Below, piece by piece: positions 25,443-38,019 of a stretch of DNA of 64,000 bases. This DNA is from Phoronis australis. Taxonomy: Eukaryota > Phoronida > Phoronidae. Location of the stretch: positions 275,737-339,736 of the forward strand of contig NMRA01000145.1 of assembly GCA_002633005.1 (NCBI GenBank), written 5' to 3'. Numbering within the stretch: the first letter of the stretch is position 1; each line of letters starts with the position of its first letter. The notes below the pieces were generated by a model. The model ran no database searches. It had not been told where the DNA came from and was given only the letters and a program-made list of their open reading frames with translations. Position numbers and translations under genes: made by a program.

Positions 25443-25847
25443 GGGCCCGGTCTCCAATCTTTTTACTCGAAATGGAACTCGAAATTAGGTTTGGCATTTT
25501 CTACTCTACTTTTGGGCAAACTCAAGATAAGTGTCTATTATTCTATGCTTGAGTACACAATAACTTACGTAGATAATTCATTGCCGTTAGTTCACAGTTT
25601 GTAAACCCAATATTAAGACAATAAGTTCGAGTTTGAACTCCAAATTTCGAGTTTTTACTCGAGTTTGTAGCACGAATATAACGGTCTTCAAGGGCAAACT
25701 TGAACTAGAAACTTCTATGCATAAACTGTAATGTATTCGAGCACAGTCTAATAACCAATTATCTTAAGTTCGCACAAAAGGAGCAGAGAAATTGGACAAA
25801 AATAGTTTCGAGTTGGTTTCGAGTACAAAGATTAGAGACCGGGGCCC
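25443..25847. mobile_element. MITE-like element, family A copy 1
   Basis: The left end GGGCCCGGTCTCCAATCTTT is matched in reverse complement by the right end GGGCCCCGGTCTCTAATCTT. Both ends continue with ACTCGAAA-type repeats. It is about 405 bases with no coding frame. A second, more diverged copy lies at 48202-48595. Confidence 0.65.
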
Positions 25848-28641
25848 AGATAATCACTTTGATTAGTAGTTAGTCTGTAGATCTCCCACACACATCACTA
25901 ATTAGGTGAAACCAATAAGTCAAAATAGCAGTGGTGAATCTTGTCGTCAAAGCAATCAATGAAGCATTCGATTCGTGGTTTTATTGCACTGTTAGGTTCA
26001 GATTCTATGTATGTTTTAAGAAATGCAGCATCCTTCATTCAACAAGCAATGACAATTAGGATAGAATCAAATAATGAGTATTTGATGATATGGAGAGATT
26101 AAACTGTTTGTATATTAATGTATTGAACTGTGGGCCAATGGCCCTATGAGCTTTGAAATAAATGTTTTTGTTTGTTTGTTTGTTGTTTGTTAATTTTATG
26201 TAATTAGAAATGCTTACTTGACTTATGAATAAACAAACAATAAGAGTCTTCTCCAAAACATGAACCAAAATAATGGTTTTCTGGGATGGCACTGTGTGTG
26301 GCTTTCAGCATTTATTGCAAATAAATAAGCAATGCAAACCAACTCTTACTGGTGGTGTCTTGTTTCCTTGATCATAGTGAAATTTCAAAAATTTGTTGAT
26401 GTTATCCCAAGTCCTTATTTTTTTTGTATTTTGGAGGTGGTCAACTTAGAACTGTTGATTATGCAACATCTTAATTAAAGACTTGTGCCTGTAGAATTTT
26501 ATGCCATTGCATCGATGTTAACTTGCCCTGGGCGCTCAAATTGGCAATCCTGCAAATTGGGGGGTGGACGTTAAACCGGAAATGGACCTTTGTCATCAGA
26601 GCTGTTGAAGATGCAAAGTTGGATTAATCTAAGCTCAAATCCACTCAGTTTGTTTGAAGTTCAACTTTTGCTACTCAAATGATTGAAAAACAGCCTGTCA
26701 AAACTTCCTCCAGCCCGAATGATGTTTTGATGCTTGAAATGATGCTGTACAAATTTCACAAGCAAAAAATCTCATGGCTATGTTGTTTGCATATTCAATA
26801 AATTATTTCCATTACCGAGTAATTCGAGTTTGCTCCCTTGCCACTGAATACGGGCCATATTTGGACAGAGTCGTCTGCCACAAAATGTCATGTGACCTCA
26901 TCATGCATGCCGTTAGTGCCACTTTGTCTGTGGAGGTAAACTGGAATTTTGCGCTCTTCGAGAAAAGACGGATTATTTTGAAAACTAAATTTGTTACATC
27001 TTAGAATGAGAGTCTGCAGCTGAGTACAGTCTCAGTAAGTGCAAGTTCAACTATGTGGCCATTGTTAATGCACTGCATAAGATGCTAACAGAATGCGATG
27101 TCCCTGGCGACATCCGCAATCCACACTGCCACTCAAAATTGATCGAGTTTCTGCATTTAAAGGCGTGCCTTACTGTTTTGAAAATTCATTTGTTGAAGTA
27201 AATTTCGAACGGTCACTTAACTGAAAATTCTCAAGAGAAGAGTTGGTCCGTGCTTCACCGTGAAGCGGGTGCTTAGTTGGAAAAATTTCAAAAGTAGGGG
27301 CTGGGAGCTAACCGAATGTTTGCGGTATTCGATTGAATACTCAGACAGTAACAATTGATTACAAAAAATGCGGAAGATTGACATTTGAAGTTTTTATGCA
27401 TCCATAAAAACTCCCTCTGATGATTAATATTAATGATTTGAGGCAAAAACTGTTACGGCTTTTCCATTATCAGATGTACAACAATTAAATTCTCTGGAGT
27501 TTGTTTTATGTTTCACTTCTGTCAATGACTTTGCCAGGGGTAGCCACCTATGGTAGCAAGGCCACCTACGTACATTGTTTGTGTGTTCTCACTCCAAATT
27601 TGTATGCCGTCAAAACATTTACATCAAACGTTCTAATATTCTGATTATAACTAGCCTGGCCACAGCTGTTTCTCCATGCTAATGCATTGTTTTGCTGTTG
27701 CTGACTGATGAGCTTACGGTTGTGATTTTAATCTCATTGGTTGTGCCTGAAAAACATATGAAGTAGGAGTTTAAATTTGGCCATTGGCTGCCATGGAGAC
27801 AGGATAAGTCATCCATCACCACAAATGAGACAGTTGAAGGATACCAGCATTAGATGGGCGGTCAAAGAGACTCTTGTTCAGGATATCCATTGTTTTTTGC
27901 GAGATGCTGTGGAAGTTGTCTTCTGTGTACAACATGTTGTGCTGTGTTAACTCAGGCCATGCTTGTCTGGCATTTCAAAGTCAGCTCCATCACCAACTGT
28001 GAGGGAGACTCTCCTGCAGTTAACACCATTGGTGATATCTGACCTGCTCATTCTGGCTCTCACATGGCCACATGGGCTTAGGCTGCTCAACAGATTTTCT
28101 GGAAAGATTTTCGTGTGCTTATTGTGGTTTGACCGTCTGACTTGGACTTGAAGAAGTTTCTCAGCCTCATCTAAGTGTCTGGAGCTGTTACTATGGTAGA
28201 CAGATTTCCATGGTAATTTTGACCTCCATCCTTGAAATGCCAGATGTTCATGTTCATCAGTGAGCTGGAAATGTTTACTTTAGTGAAATGCCATGTGGGG
28301 ACATCTGTTGAAATGTTCACAGCTCAAGGTGAAGGCAAAGAGACCTGCAATGGTGGTTTCAATTGATGAAGTGTGCTGTCATTGGCGACTCATTGGTGAC
28401 TTTTGTATCCTTGGTTTCTTGTACTGTTGGATATTGACATTCAAAGAAGGGAGAAAGGTGCTAAATATGTTCCAGAGAACATGTAGAAGTCGAGTTGCCT
28501 AAAAACGCGGTTTTCTTCGTGGTGGCTTAAACCAGTGTCTCCAAAAATGGTGCTTACTTTTATGGTGCAAATTTGACTAAAACTGGCGCAATAACCATCG
28601 TGTTTGTTGTGGTGCTTTGCAAGTTTCAAATGGTGCTTGTG
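25848..28641. other. Intergenic, no gene seen
   Basis: Contains a possible LINE/SINE tail with a TTTG microsatellite at 26124-26195 and a 63-codon coding-like frame at 27010-27201 that has no start codon and no recognised match. Otherwise nothing supported. Confidence 0.45.
26124..26195 (+). repeat. Retroelement-type 3' tail with (TTTG)n
   Basis: GGCCCTATGAGCTTTGAAAT is followed by AAATG and a run of GTTT units. A short conserved end plus a simple tail is typical of non-LTR retroelement 3' ends. No element body was recognised upstream. Confidence 0.35.
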
Positions 28642-28790
28642 ATGTTTGCTTCAACACCATTTTCGCAGCGCTTACAAACTGTTGTTGGCAAACAAGAGGA
28701 TGTGAAGATTCCTGTGTTCCGTATGTCTATCCCATGCACACGTAGCTGTCGCTTTTATCAGCCAATCAGCGATAATCTTATTGTGGAGGG
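28642..28790 (+). CDS. Possible alternative first coding exon of the FAM149 gene
   Basis: An ATG frame (MFASTPFSQRLQTVVGKQED onward, 49 complete codons) runs to a good donor GAGGG|GTAAGA at 28791. It ends two bases into a codon, which is the phase the exon at 37903 accepts, so it could be an alternative 5' exon skipping the exon at 30729. There is no family match to support it, and it cannot join the exon at 30729, whose entry phase is 0. Confidence 0.15.
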
Positions 28791-30728
28791 GTAAGATTTT
28801 TTCATAATTGCCTGACATCTTTCCATTGTTACTTTGAAGTTAGGTTGGATGTCTATGTTTAATTATGTGCCCTTGAAAGACCTGTGTTTGACCTTTCCAG
28901 CACAATAGAATTATCCTGATGTATCAGTTGCAAAAGATTGTGTGTTGCAGAAATATAATGATTGATGTCATTGTTTGAATGATGTTATGATTGAACAGAA
29001 TTCAATAGTGAAGGGGAGAATATAGGTTTGTCCAATGATATCAGTATGAACATGACATTCGGTCAATCTGCACAGAAATAACGAGTTCTCAGTTTTGCTC
29101 GGTTTTGTAGTCAATGCATATTTTTGTAAATATCATTTCTCCATTAATAACCATCTTTACCATTTAATATTAAACGGCAACTATGTATACAAATAAAACC
29201 ATGTTAAATTGAATTAGAATTTACTTCATTACAGTGCTTCAAAATCACCGGATTTATTCCAGTTTGAAGTTTGCGACATTAGCTTGGCTGAATTAGTTGT
29301 GTGTGGCTCTTAAAATGTTTATTTTCCTTATTTTGCCAATAATGTTCACTTTTTGATCATTTGTTAAACAGGTGAAGTATTATTTTTTAAAGATCCTTTG
29401 TAGTGAGGAGACAACCATTCTTACTCTCTATGGACCTTTATATAAAGGTCATTTTGTATGAGTTGTAAGTAATTTTATTTGTGTGTGTGTAGCCCAATCA
29501 TTAATATTCTAAATTATAGATGTCACGTAATCTATGGGTATGGTTTCTGCTATTTGTCTATTAATAGACAGGGGGTTCAAACCCCCCTCGGGAATGGATC
29601 AAAAATAAAAATTTTAAAAAAATTCGCCAGAAAAACGAAATCAGCTACTAAAAACCACAAAAAATCTTACACGGGAGGAGGGAAACCCCCTCCCGACTTT
29701 CCTTCCGCTTGGCACTATACGCCTCGGATTCGCTCGAATCCCAAACCCCCGCTTACTGAAAACGTAGATCTGCTACTGATGGAGGATATGAAATCAGGAA
29801 GGAGAGGGGCATTTCAGGGTTCGCTAAATAGGGTGCATCAGTGGAGTGTGGGAATGTTTGTTTATTATATTCATGAAAGCCGTCCGCATTTACAGAATCT
29901 TTTTACATCCTCATGCGTATGTAGTCATCTCCTTCTGGACTGTCCGTCGTTAGTCTGGCCTCAGATGACTCGGGCAATGCCATCCACAGCTGTATGCCTC
30001 CTCAACTGGTTGCGGTCTCCTGAAGTTCAGCATGTGTTTGCATATGAACATGGCAGTGATGCTGGTAGACAAATGAGGATTCCGACTCAATTCAGCTGAC
30101 ATCATGTTAATTTTTTGAAAGTATGGACTACTAAAAAATTCCACATTACCAGCTTTCAGAAACACCTTAGACCAGAACTTATGTCATTTTTTGACCTAAT
30201 ACACTATTTTTTCTTGACCCACAATCAAGCTTGTTGTATTCATAAACTGTAATATCCTTAAGTGTTAAATTTCATTGGACACTTGAGTTGTTGCTCGATT
30301 ATAATGCTTTCGGCGCTTTCTGATCTAACAAATGTATTGTAAAATGTATTTTCTATATTAAAAGTATAAAACAGTAGTTATCCATTTGCCTCAAGTGTGG
30401 CAAAATGAAATCTGAACGAACAAAGTTGACCTTTTGTTTGAACACGAATGCGATACCTGGAAATCCCCTGGAATATTGTTTCCAATATTTCCGAATAGAT
30501 AAAGATACATGAGGGTATGATTGACTTACTCGGTACTCGTGAATCTTGCTTGCCGAAACATAATTGAACAAAAAGGGTAATGTGGAGTCCATAAGGTTTC
30601 GTGTAATACTATGTCACAGAAATCCCAAGATGTGGGATCTAGGTACAACAAAATGTTTGAGGTTTCCCAAATAGTTGTGGTTTTCTAGTGAAAACTGTCA
30701 CTTTTAAAGGCTGTTTGTTGTCTCACAG
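28791..30728. other. Upstream of the FAM149 N-terminal exon
   Basis: AT-rich, with a G/C-rich hairpin repeat at 29560-29760. The 206-codon open frame at 29479-30099 runs through that repeat and shows no family signature. Confidence 0.45.
29560..29760 (+). repeat. G/C-rich hairpin repeat, plus copy
   Basis: Contains the 16-base palindrome GGGGGTTCAAACCCCC, then an A-rich stretch, then GGGAGGAGGGAAACCCCCTC and the palindrome GGATTCGCTCGAATCC. The A-rich, hairpin and GGCACTATACG order matches 2950-3045. Confidence 0.4.
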
Positions 30729-30784
30729 TGCAAAGTATGTGAAGCTCCAGTCTCTGGTCCAGTAAAAGCTGTTCCCGAAGCCTT
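30729..30784 (+). CDS. FAM149B1: FAM149 exon 1 of those found (N-terminal KAVP motif)
   Basis: Acceptor TTTGTTGTCTCACAG, donor CTT|GTAAGT. Only one frame is open: CKVCEAPVSGPVKAVPEA plus two bases. Joined to the next exon it reads KAVPEALRGISRG, which lines up with KAVPQSLELKGITKH near the start of human FAM149B1. Entry phase is 0 and exit phase 2. There is no in-frame ATG, and an in-frame TAA lies just upstream, so translation must start in an exon further 5'. Confidence 0.65.
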
Positions 30785-32754
30785 GTAAGTTGACCGACCC
30801 AACACGAGATCGCCTGAATTAGAAAACCCACTGCCAGTTAATCCATACTTCATAATTTTGCTGCAAATCGTACCCAACTTCTGTTATTTTGTCACACGAC
30901 TCCCACTGAACATCTCTATGTAGTTTCATGACGATGTCCGTCATCAAGTCAAAGCGGATCTCTTGACCTGGATTTAATTCTACCTACATTGAATCACGTG
31001 ATCAAACCTGGTTGAATTTTCTAACAGTGACAGAATGTTTTGATGTCAAAGCCTGTCTCGAAGCAATTCTTATTAGGACTTTCATTATTTTTTATGTGTG
31101 ATTTCAAATAAAATCATTAGCCACGTTGAAAAGTGATAACCACTAAAAGTATTTTTCAAATTAAAAAATCGTCTCAAGTTATTGAAAGCCCGAGGCACAA
31201 TTTTGGAGCATTTTCTCCAACTTTAGTTAACATGTTTAAATGTTTTTGGAAGATTTTTTCCCTACGAATGTACTTTGAAAAATGACATTTTTACCTGGAA
31301 CTCATTGTAGTGTTGCCTTGAGAATCGCAATTGTTGTGAACAGTATCAAATTCTTGTATTGTCTCCTAGTTTCAGAAAACGTATACTTTGATGGATATTT
31401 TGGATCTTTTATTTGCTGTTTTACAATGTATAATTAAGTCATGTGAGGCCCCATGAGTGAGGGTGTACGTGCTTGTGTAAAGAACTCGTCAACTTGTACT
31501 ATTTGTACTATCTGTCTGATGTATTAATAAATTATAAGAAAAAAAAGATATTTCAGGATAGTGACGTAACCTTAAATTGTTTTATTGGTTATTGAACATT
31601 GCAGCATCCCTTCCCCAGCTGATAAAACGTTATTGTTATCGTTAACCCTGTATGTTTAGTCTTCTTAAAAATGATTTAGTAAAATAACTCTCTTCTATTT
31701 AACACTGACTATGCTGGACAGCTGCAATTTCATTTCATTAAATTTGTCAACAAACAGATTTTTCAAAATTTCAGTTGACACGTTTGTGCTATAGAAGCGG
31801 CAAAAATCAAACTTGAGTATTAATTTGAGAATTTAACTTTGTAACCAGTCTTGACAAATGGAAAATTGCTAGTCTTGTGCAAAATTTATAAGAAATTACC
31901 TGCAGACGTGTATGGTTTGACCTGTGCGGTGTATATGTTGACTTTGCTGAGTTGCCCAAAGATGGCACTGCTGATACCGAATCTTGTCTTGTAGAACTGA
32001 TGAATTGAACCATTTCTTTTCCCAGTCCAAAAGTAATTGTAAATACTGCTTAATTTTTCTTCTGCAAATTATCTCTGTACTATGTCTGTAGGTATACCCT
32101 AAGTGGGTTCTTGTAGTTTTATTGTTCAGTTACTAATATCCCCATTATCTATCAAATTATGCTTAAATTGACATCAGAATAGCCACTCCAATACTTTATT
32201 TGCTGAATTGTAGCGCGGCGTACTTCTGATGAGGGATCGTAGGATCTCCTTACTGAATTCTATATCTAGAAGAGTTCAGCAATTTTCCGTGCTATTCAAG
32301 TCTCTGATTTCTCCTGGGTGGCTAGTGTTTGTGATCCTCATCCTGGCCCCTGGCTAGTAATTTCCTTTAACTACTCTTTCTTTTTGTCCTTGGCACTGAA
32401 CATTTGTGTTTCAATATCTAGACCAACTTAATGGGGGGAAATCGACAACAACTACATTTAGCATCTTGAGACTTCTCGAAAAGAACGGAAATTCTACTCA
32501 ACTTGAGAATAGTTTTCAGTTGCGATTCGGACAAAAAGGCAAATAGATTTGTCAGCAAAATAACATGTCTGGTTTGCATCAATCAATTAAAATGTTCATG
32601 AAACAGTGTATAAGGTCTATTAGATTATGGAATTTTTATAAAAGTACTTCTTTGTTTGATGCAATTTTTCGAAAAAGGATATGTTGATTTTCAACTGTCA
32701 CGCATGGGTTATTGCTTGTACCACAGTGAAGGAATGCTTTTGACCCCATGTAGT

Positions 32755-33010
32755 ACAACCCAAAAATATTCAGACAAAATGACCTTGAATTTCTTGTCAA
32801 GATGACTGGGTGAAAGTAGAACTCATCATCTGAATAGTCTCCCTTGATGACTGAGAATGAAGGGGAATTAACAGAAAAGTTAGTAAGGTGACTCAGCCAT
32901 TCTGCTATCAGTTTTGCTGCCCTACTGGAAGAATAGTTATATTAGTAATTTTTGCTGTTAACAGTATTAGCCATCATGATAGAAAACAGTATTTTTCTCA
33001 TTACTTTTGT
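32755..33010 (+). repeat. Dispersed repeat family C, copy 1
   Basis: Shares with 37487-37740 the blocks TATTCAGACAAAAT, AGTTAGTAAGGTGACT and TTTTTGCTGTTAAC in the same order and spacing. Confidence 0.6.
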
Positions 33011-36000
33011 CTCGTTCTTTATTTGTGTTGAAAAGCTTGATTTTTCACTCTAAGTTGAGATGATTTCATCAGAAAATGTCAGCACATATGGCAGGGCAGT
33101 ACCAAAACTAATTTAGTAATAAATTTGAAAACTGTGGGACAAATGAAAGAAACATTTAAATGTGTCTTAAACAAGCTAAACTGCTTAAAGAATATTTGTG
33201 GTAAAGATATTTTGCAAGCATATTAGTCTTGACTTCGTTGACAGTAAAGTTGGCATACCCAGGTATGCTTTTTATCCTTTAAGCTGTTTTTGAACTTTTG
33301 TTTCCATGGAAACATTTGTCCATCTTAATATGTGGCTGTATACTATTTTCATTTCTCTGAAATCAAGGCAACAAAATTGTCCTAAGTGTGTGTTCTGTAT
33401 GCTTCTTTTTGGATTCTTAGTGCGATCAACTGTCTCCGGGATTGTGTTGTTTTTGCTCACTTGTGTACAGTGTTGAAACTTATAGAGAACGTCAGCCATA
33501 CTGTCCCTCGAGGGCTATGGCATTCAAGGCAACGTTCACGGATGGTATGTCACTTTGTTCAACTGCGGACAGTGAAGGCGGTTGATTCAGTTCACTGGTC
33601 TGGTGGTTTCGAAAGGGAAAGGAGAAAGTTCCTATTTATGTTTACGTTGTTGTTGCTGTGGAACATTTGTGAACACTGGTCACGCTCGCTCGATCGGAGG
33701 CTTTTGTTGCAAGATGACAACAAGATGCTTGAAAGTGAAACATAATTTTGCTAAGTTTCTGGATGTTGCTGTTGTCAGTTAGATAGGCTGTGAACTTGCT
33801 TCTGGATGTGCAGTGAAAAGTAGAGGTCTATCTGGATGTTGAACGTACTGGAACAGTCTGTTGTAGAATCCATTCATTCATTTTTGTTTAAAAATTAGAG
33901 AAATGCGCCTGTGGATTCTGAAAACTTCCCCCTCGAAAACCTGGATGCCATAGACAATGAATTGTGATGTGGGTTTGCGAAGTGTCACTCTCAACAGAAA
34001 GCCCAACATTGGAAGGTTTGAAGTCTGTAAATAATGATTGTGCTGAAACTCTGCCTTAGCCAGTCCCCTTTAACCAATGGATTAATAATCCAGGGGTAAG
34101 TGGTGGTAAATCTGTCATCATTATCTTTTTATCAGGACCATTTACTGGTTGTTGAATTGGATAATAACATTTTATGTTCTGCATAGGAATTCTTGGGCTT
34201 AGCAATAGCCATCAAATATTCCGCGAGACCATCTCATGTCTTTGTACGCATTGTTATGCCCATTTTCATGTAGAATTGAAATTGGGTATTTTAATCGTCT
34301 CCACTTATCCCGGTTCTTTCTCACTAAATCGAAAATCTTTATCATCACTAAATTCTGTGTTGGACTGTTATAATCTCACTAATTTAGGATACAGGTTGGC
34401 TGACGAGTGAAGAGTTTTTCCTCATTTTTTTACAAATGATATACTGTACCATATCCAAGCCCTGTGCCATGGCTACCTGCAAGCAACGCTTTGAAAAATT
34501 ATGGGCATTCACAAGAATCGTTAGAAGCCTTTGGAAAATAATTGCGTGCCATTTTGCAATTGGTTTTGTGGAAAGTTGGTGAGATTTTACCGATACTCGA
34601 TTTTACCCTTACCTGATAGAAGTCCAGTGTTTGCGTGAGACTTTGTTTTGTCTTAATCAGTGCAATTAAGTGCAAAGAAGACATATTGAGTTTATGGGTA
34701 CATCATCTTAGATGAAATTTTGATAACTTGTAACAAATAAAAAACATTGAGTTTCATTTTTTGCTATTATCACATTTTTCCATTGATGAAACTACCACCT
34801 GATTCTCCTCATTCCAAAGTACACTTCTAATTTCATTGCGATTTGTTGATTTCACGTTCCCCAAGAAAATTGTGTTTAGATATACCGGTATCCTTGGTAA
34901 CCATGCATTTTTGTTTTTTATTTGATTTTGTTACTGATATTTCTATGGTGACACTGCAGGTCCACTGAAAAGTAGGAGTTTGCCTTCAGAAATTCACTGG
35001 TTTAGTCATTCAGTTTGTTTCGAGTTCAACTGCATATTTTTATGGAGCCGGATCACTCATTCACTTTATTCCAAACAAATGCTTTCTTTGCTGGTCATTT
35101 ATTGACCAGATAAGGTCAGAGATACCAATTCAGACTTTTATCACTGCTAAATTGGAATAATGGGCCATCTGTAATATTTAAGTCAGTGGTGAAAAGGGGC
35201 TCACACATTTGGTTGCCTTTATTGATAGTTACTTGGCAGAGGCAAGTGGCCACACTGAGATAGGATTGTTCCAAGCCAATCATGCTCTGGTGTGTTTACC
35301 TTTTACTCAATTCACTATCTGCACCAATGGGAAACATAGGCTATATATCAATTTCCTACCCATGTGTCTTACAAAGTTCTTTCAATAAAATTTTATTTCG
35401 TTTTACATCATTTTTCTGCATGCTGTGGGCAGTCACCATATTATATGAGATAAGTTGGTAATCAGTATAGTGTTTATTAATCCAATATGTTACATGCTAT
35501 GGCGCCATGGGAGTTTGTATATTACACACCTGCTGCTGTGTTGACCCATTGAGAGCCCCATGCAAATAGACACTCATGTAATACACATTTATTAGCTCTC
35601 AGTCTTGGAGGTTTTGTGCTGGTATCAAGATGCTTGCAAGTGATATTACCTGGACAGGTTCATTTACCTGCTCCAAATACCATCCATAAGACAGACTAAC
35701 TACCTGGATATTGATGTATGACAAGAACCAATTAGGACTATGATGTCAAGACACTTAACCTGTAAATTAACCTCTGTTTACTGTCAGGGATGTGGGTTTT
35801 GGCAATTGACATTGCTGCGTGGGAATATCATTTTGTGATGCTGTGTTGAGTTTAAAGTTGCGATACTTGGATGGTTGGCGTGGACGTTCGCTGGATGAAT
35901 GTCGGACGTCAAGTGTCTGACCTTGGCCTTGCCATTCAGGGCAGCGGTCTTCAAAGGTATAGTGTTGAATATGTTTCAAAAATGAAACAAATTTGGTTTG

Positions 36001-36156
36001 TAATTTTCGTGCTATTTTACCTAAAATTGTGCTTTCAAATCGTAGTACTTGATGATGTTAACATAGTAGTGTAAGTCTAGGTATGATCTGAGAATGCAAG
36101 TAGATTGGCCATGCAGTGATGTATGGATATTTTAAGTTATAAAAATTGAGAGTTTG

Positions 36157-36386
36157 TTCAAAAATAATTGCCAAAAATTAATCTTTGTTGTTTTTCAAAT
36201 ATTAAGGCTTCTTTGGTCACTGTGACTACCCACGATTTCTCAAAACTGTCTGAAAGTAGTTATGGTACAGATCTTAAAATGATACAGCGTTTGTTTGGGG
36301 CTACCTTACTCTTTTATAAAAAATTACGAAAATGAAATTTCACTTTTTTGCCATATCTTGTCCTCAATTGGCGTCATTTTACTGTA
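36157..36386 (+). repeat. Dispersed repeat family B, copy 2
   Basis: Left block AAAAATAATTGCCAAAAATT, right block GAAATTTCACTTTTTTGCCA with GTCATTTTACTGTA. Confidence 0.5.
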
Positions 36387-37486
36387 AAGTGACATTTCGT
36401 TCTCTAGTTCGTACAAGTGTGTGATTTGTTCCTTCTGTGGGGGTGTTCCATAGCAACGTTGGCCTGGGGACAGAAAATCTCGAACCTCAAATTCATCTTA
36501 TTATTTCATGAGAATGCGGGTTTTCATGCTGTAGGCGAAGATTTCAAACTTTTCATTCAACCTCTGTTGGCGAGTTGAATCCCAGTAGATTGCTGTGGTG
36601 TCCATTTCAATTAAGTTGTCTATTTGTTTTTCAAATGTTTTTCTTATCGGGGAAATTAGGGATGAATATCTTCTTGACCGGTGGTAACTAGGACTGTTGG
36701 TAGGACATTCTCTGTCAGCAACTTTGTTTCTTGGCTGACAAATGGGGTTAAATTATTTGGGCCTCCAGTAACCATATTTAGCCTATAAACTATTGATAGA
36801 CCAGGAACCTTTCATGCTCATGAATTATTCTGTTTGTGGCTTGATCTCATCTTCCGGGATTAAATTTCGTCCATTGCTTATGTTAGTAAATGATTTGTTG
36901 GACTCCAATGAATGAATTCCTCTGGGTATCTGATGGTATGTGATGATTTTGAAATTGACAATTTCTTTTTATTTGCTCTTAGAATACTGTTGCGTAAGAA
37001 CTGGTATGCCGGAAGATATCGAAAACATGTTATCCTAAATTGTTATGTCATTTTGTGTCCAGGCATATTTGGTGCCCAACCAAGCAATCAGTTTGTTTGT
37101 TGTTCCATAATAGGTAAATTTGTTTTCAATTTGACTGTTTTGTCAGAACATGCGTTTCTCCAAAGTCACCCAACCAACATTGTGAAGAGGCAAAACTTGC
37201 CATTTTTGTGTATGCTTGCTTGAAAGTTCTACAAGTTCAAAAAGAAGTATGGTACTCTGAGTATGTACTGTGGGAGTAACTCTATTTATTTCTTACCACT
37301 AAACTTCAAATACTGTTTATTTTTCGCTCAATTCACTCAACAATAATGGAAAAACTGACATTTTTCAAACAATGAAAAGTTGACTGGATTTTTTTTTTAG
37401 CACAGTTGTGCTGAAGTCCTGGATGCTCCTGTTGAGCTGTGTTTGTAGTTTGTAATGGAGCAATATACATATACAGTACACGCCAT

Positions 37487-37740
37487 AAAGTATTCAGACA
37501 AAATAATATGGAATTCCCGGTCATGACATCTGGACGGAAGCCGAATTCACTGTCAGTATAGTCTTGTGACTTAGAATGAAAAGGAATTAATGTAAAAGTT
37601 AGTAAGGTGACTAAGTCATTTTTTAATTATATTTTTGTTGTCGTAATAGTTATCACCAATAATTTTTTGCTGTTAACGGAACGATCGGTAACAACAGGGA
37701 AATGGTATTTTGTCTGATTACTTTCATCTTGTTCTGTAAA
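37487..37740 (+). repeat. Dispersed repeat family C, copy 2
   Basis: Same ordered blocks as copy 1; it ends about 160 bases before the FAM149 exon at 37903. Confidence 0.6.
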
Positions 37741-37902
37741 TCATCGTTCTGTAAATCGCTTCCATTGTCAACACCCATCTGGCGTGGTCCTTTGTCAGCA
37801 CCTGTGAGGTGTTGAATGGTGGATGCTTGAGGATACTCAGTCTTCTCTTGTGTTTTGTTATGGCGTGAAAAAGCAGCTCAAATTGGTAATCTTTCTTTAC
37901 AG

Positions 37903-38019
37903 GAGGGGCATCTCACGTGGCCCAGAGGACAATCCTAGCCCAGAGGAACATGTGGGCATGATTGGTGCTGGGGAAATAAGTGAAGATTTCATGAAAAATG
38001 TCAACCGGGCTATAAGCAA
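37903..38019 (+). CDS. FAM149B1: FAM149 exon 2
   Basis: Acceptor TCTTTCTTTACAG, donor CAA|GTACGT. It encodes RGISRGPEDNPSPEEHVG and then MIGAGEISEDFMKNVNRAIS. Entry phase 2, exit phase 2. The GIS and PSPEE parts match the human N-terminal region (GIT, PPPEK). The next exon begins with the one base that this phase needs, giving Asn at the junction. Confidence 0.8.

Larger units (their letters stand above)
30785..37902 (+). other. FAM149 intron (7.1 kb)
   Basis: No supported exon. Contains repeats: family C copies at 32755-33010 and 37487-37740 and a family B copy at 36157-36386. A strong donor (CCAGGG|GTAAGT) at 34096 could mark an internal promoter exon. An acceptor-like site at 33899 is followed by a short acidic frame ending in a stop. 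Confidence 0.5.

Noticed and set aside
29479-30099. 206-codon plus-strand open frame
   Set aside because: Runs through a G/C-rich repeat and a hairpin; no domain, and composition changes along it.
30729-30784. Read at first as the start of a LIM zinc finger (CKVC...PVSG)
   Set aside because: No second half of a LIM domain occurs downstream, while the KAVP motif, splice phase and next exon fit the FAM149 N-terminus.
33386-33782. Overlapping 119- and 66-codon frames
   Set aside because: No domain, Cys/Leu-rich T-rich translation typical of non-coding DNA; no matching splice sites.
33899-33967. Acidic 22-residue frame after an acceptor-like TTTAAAAATTAG
   Set aside because: Ends in a stop, weak acceptor, no upstream exon found; probably chance.
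35767-35979. Ser/Gln-rich 70-codon minus-strand frame
   Set aside because: No homology signature and no neighbouring minus-strand exons.
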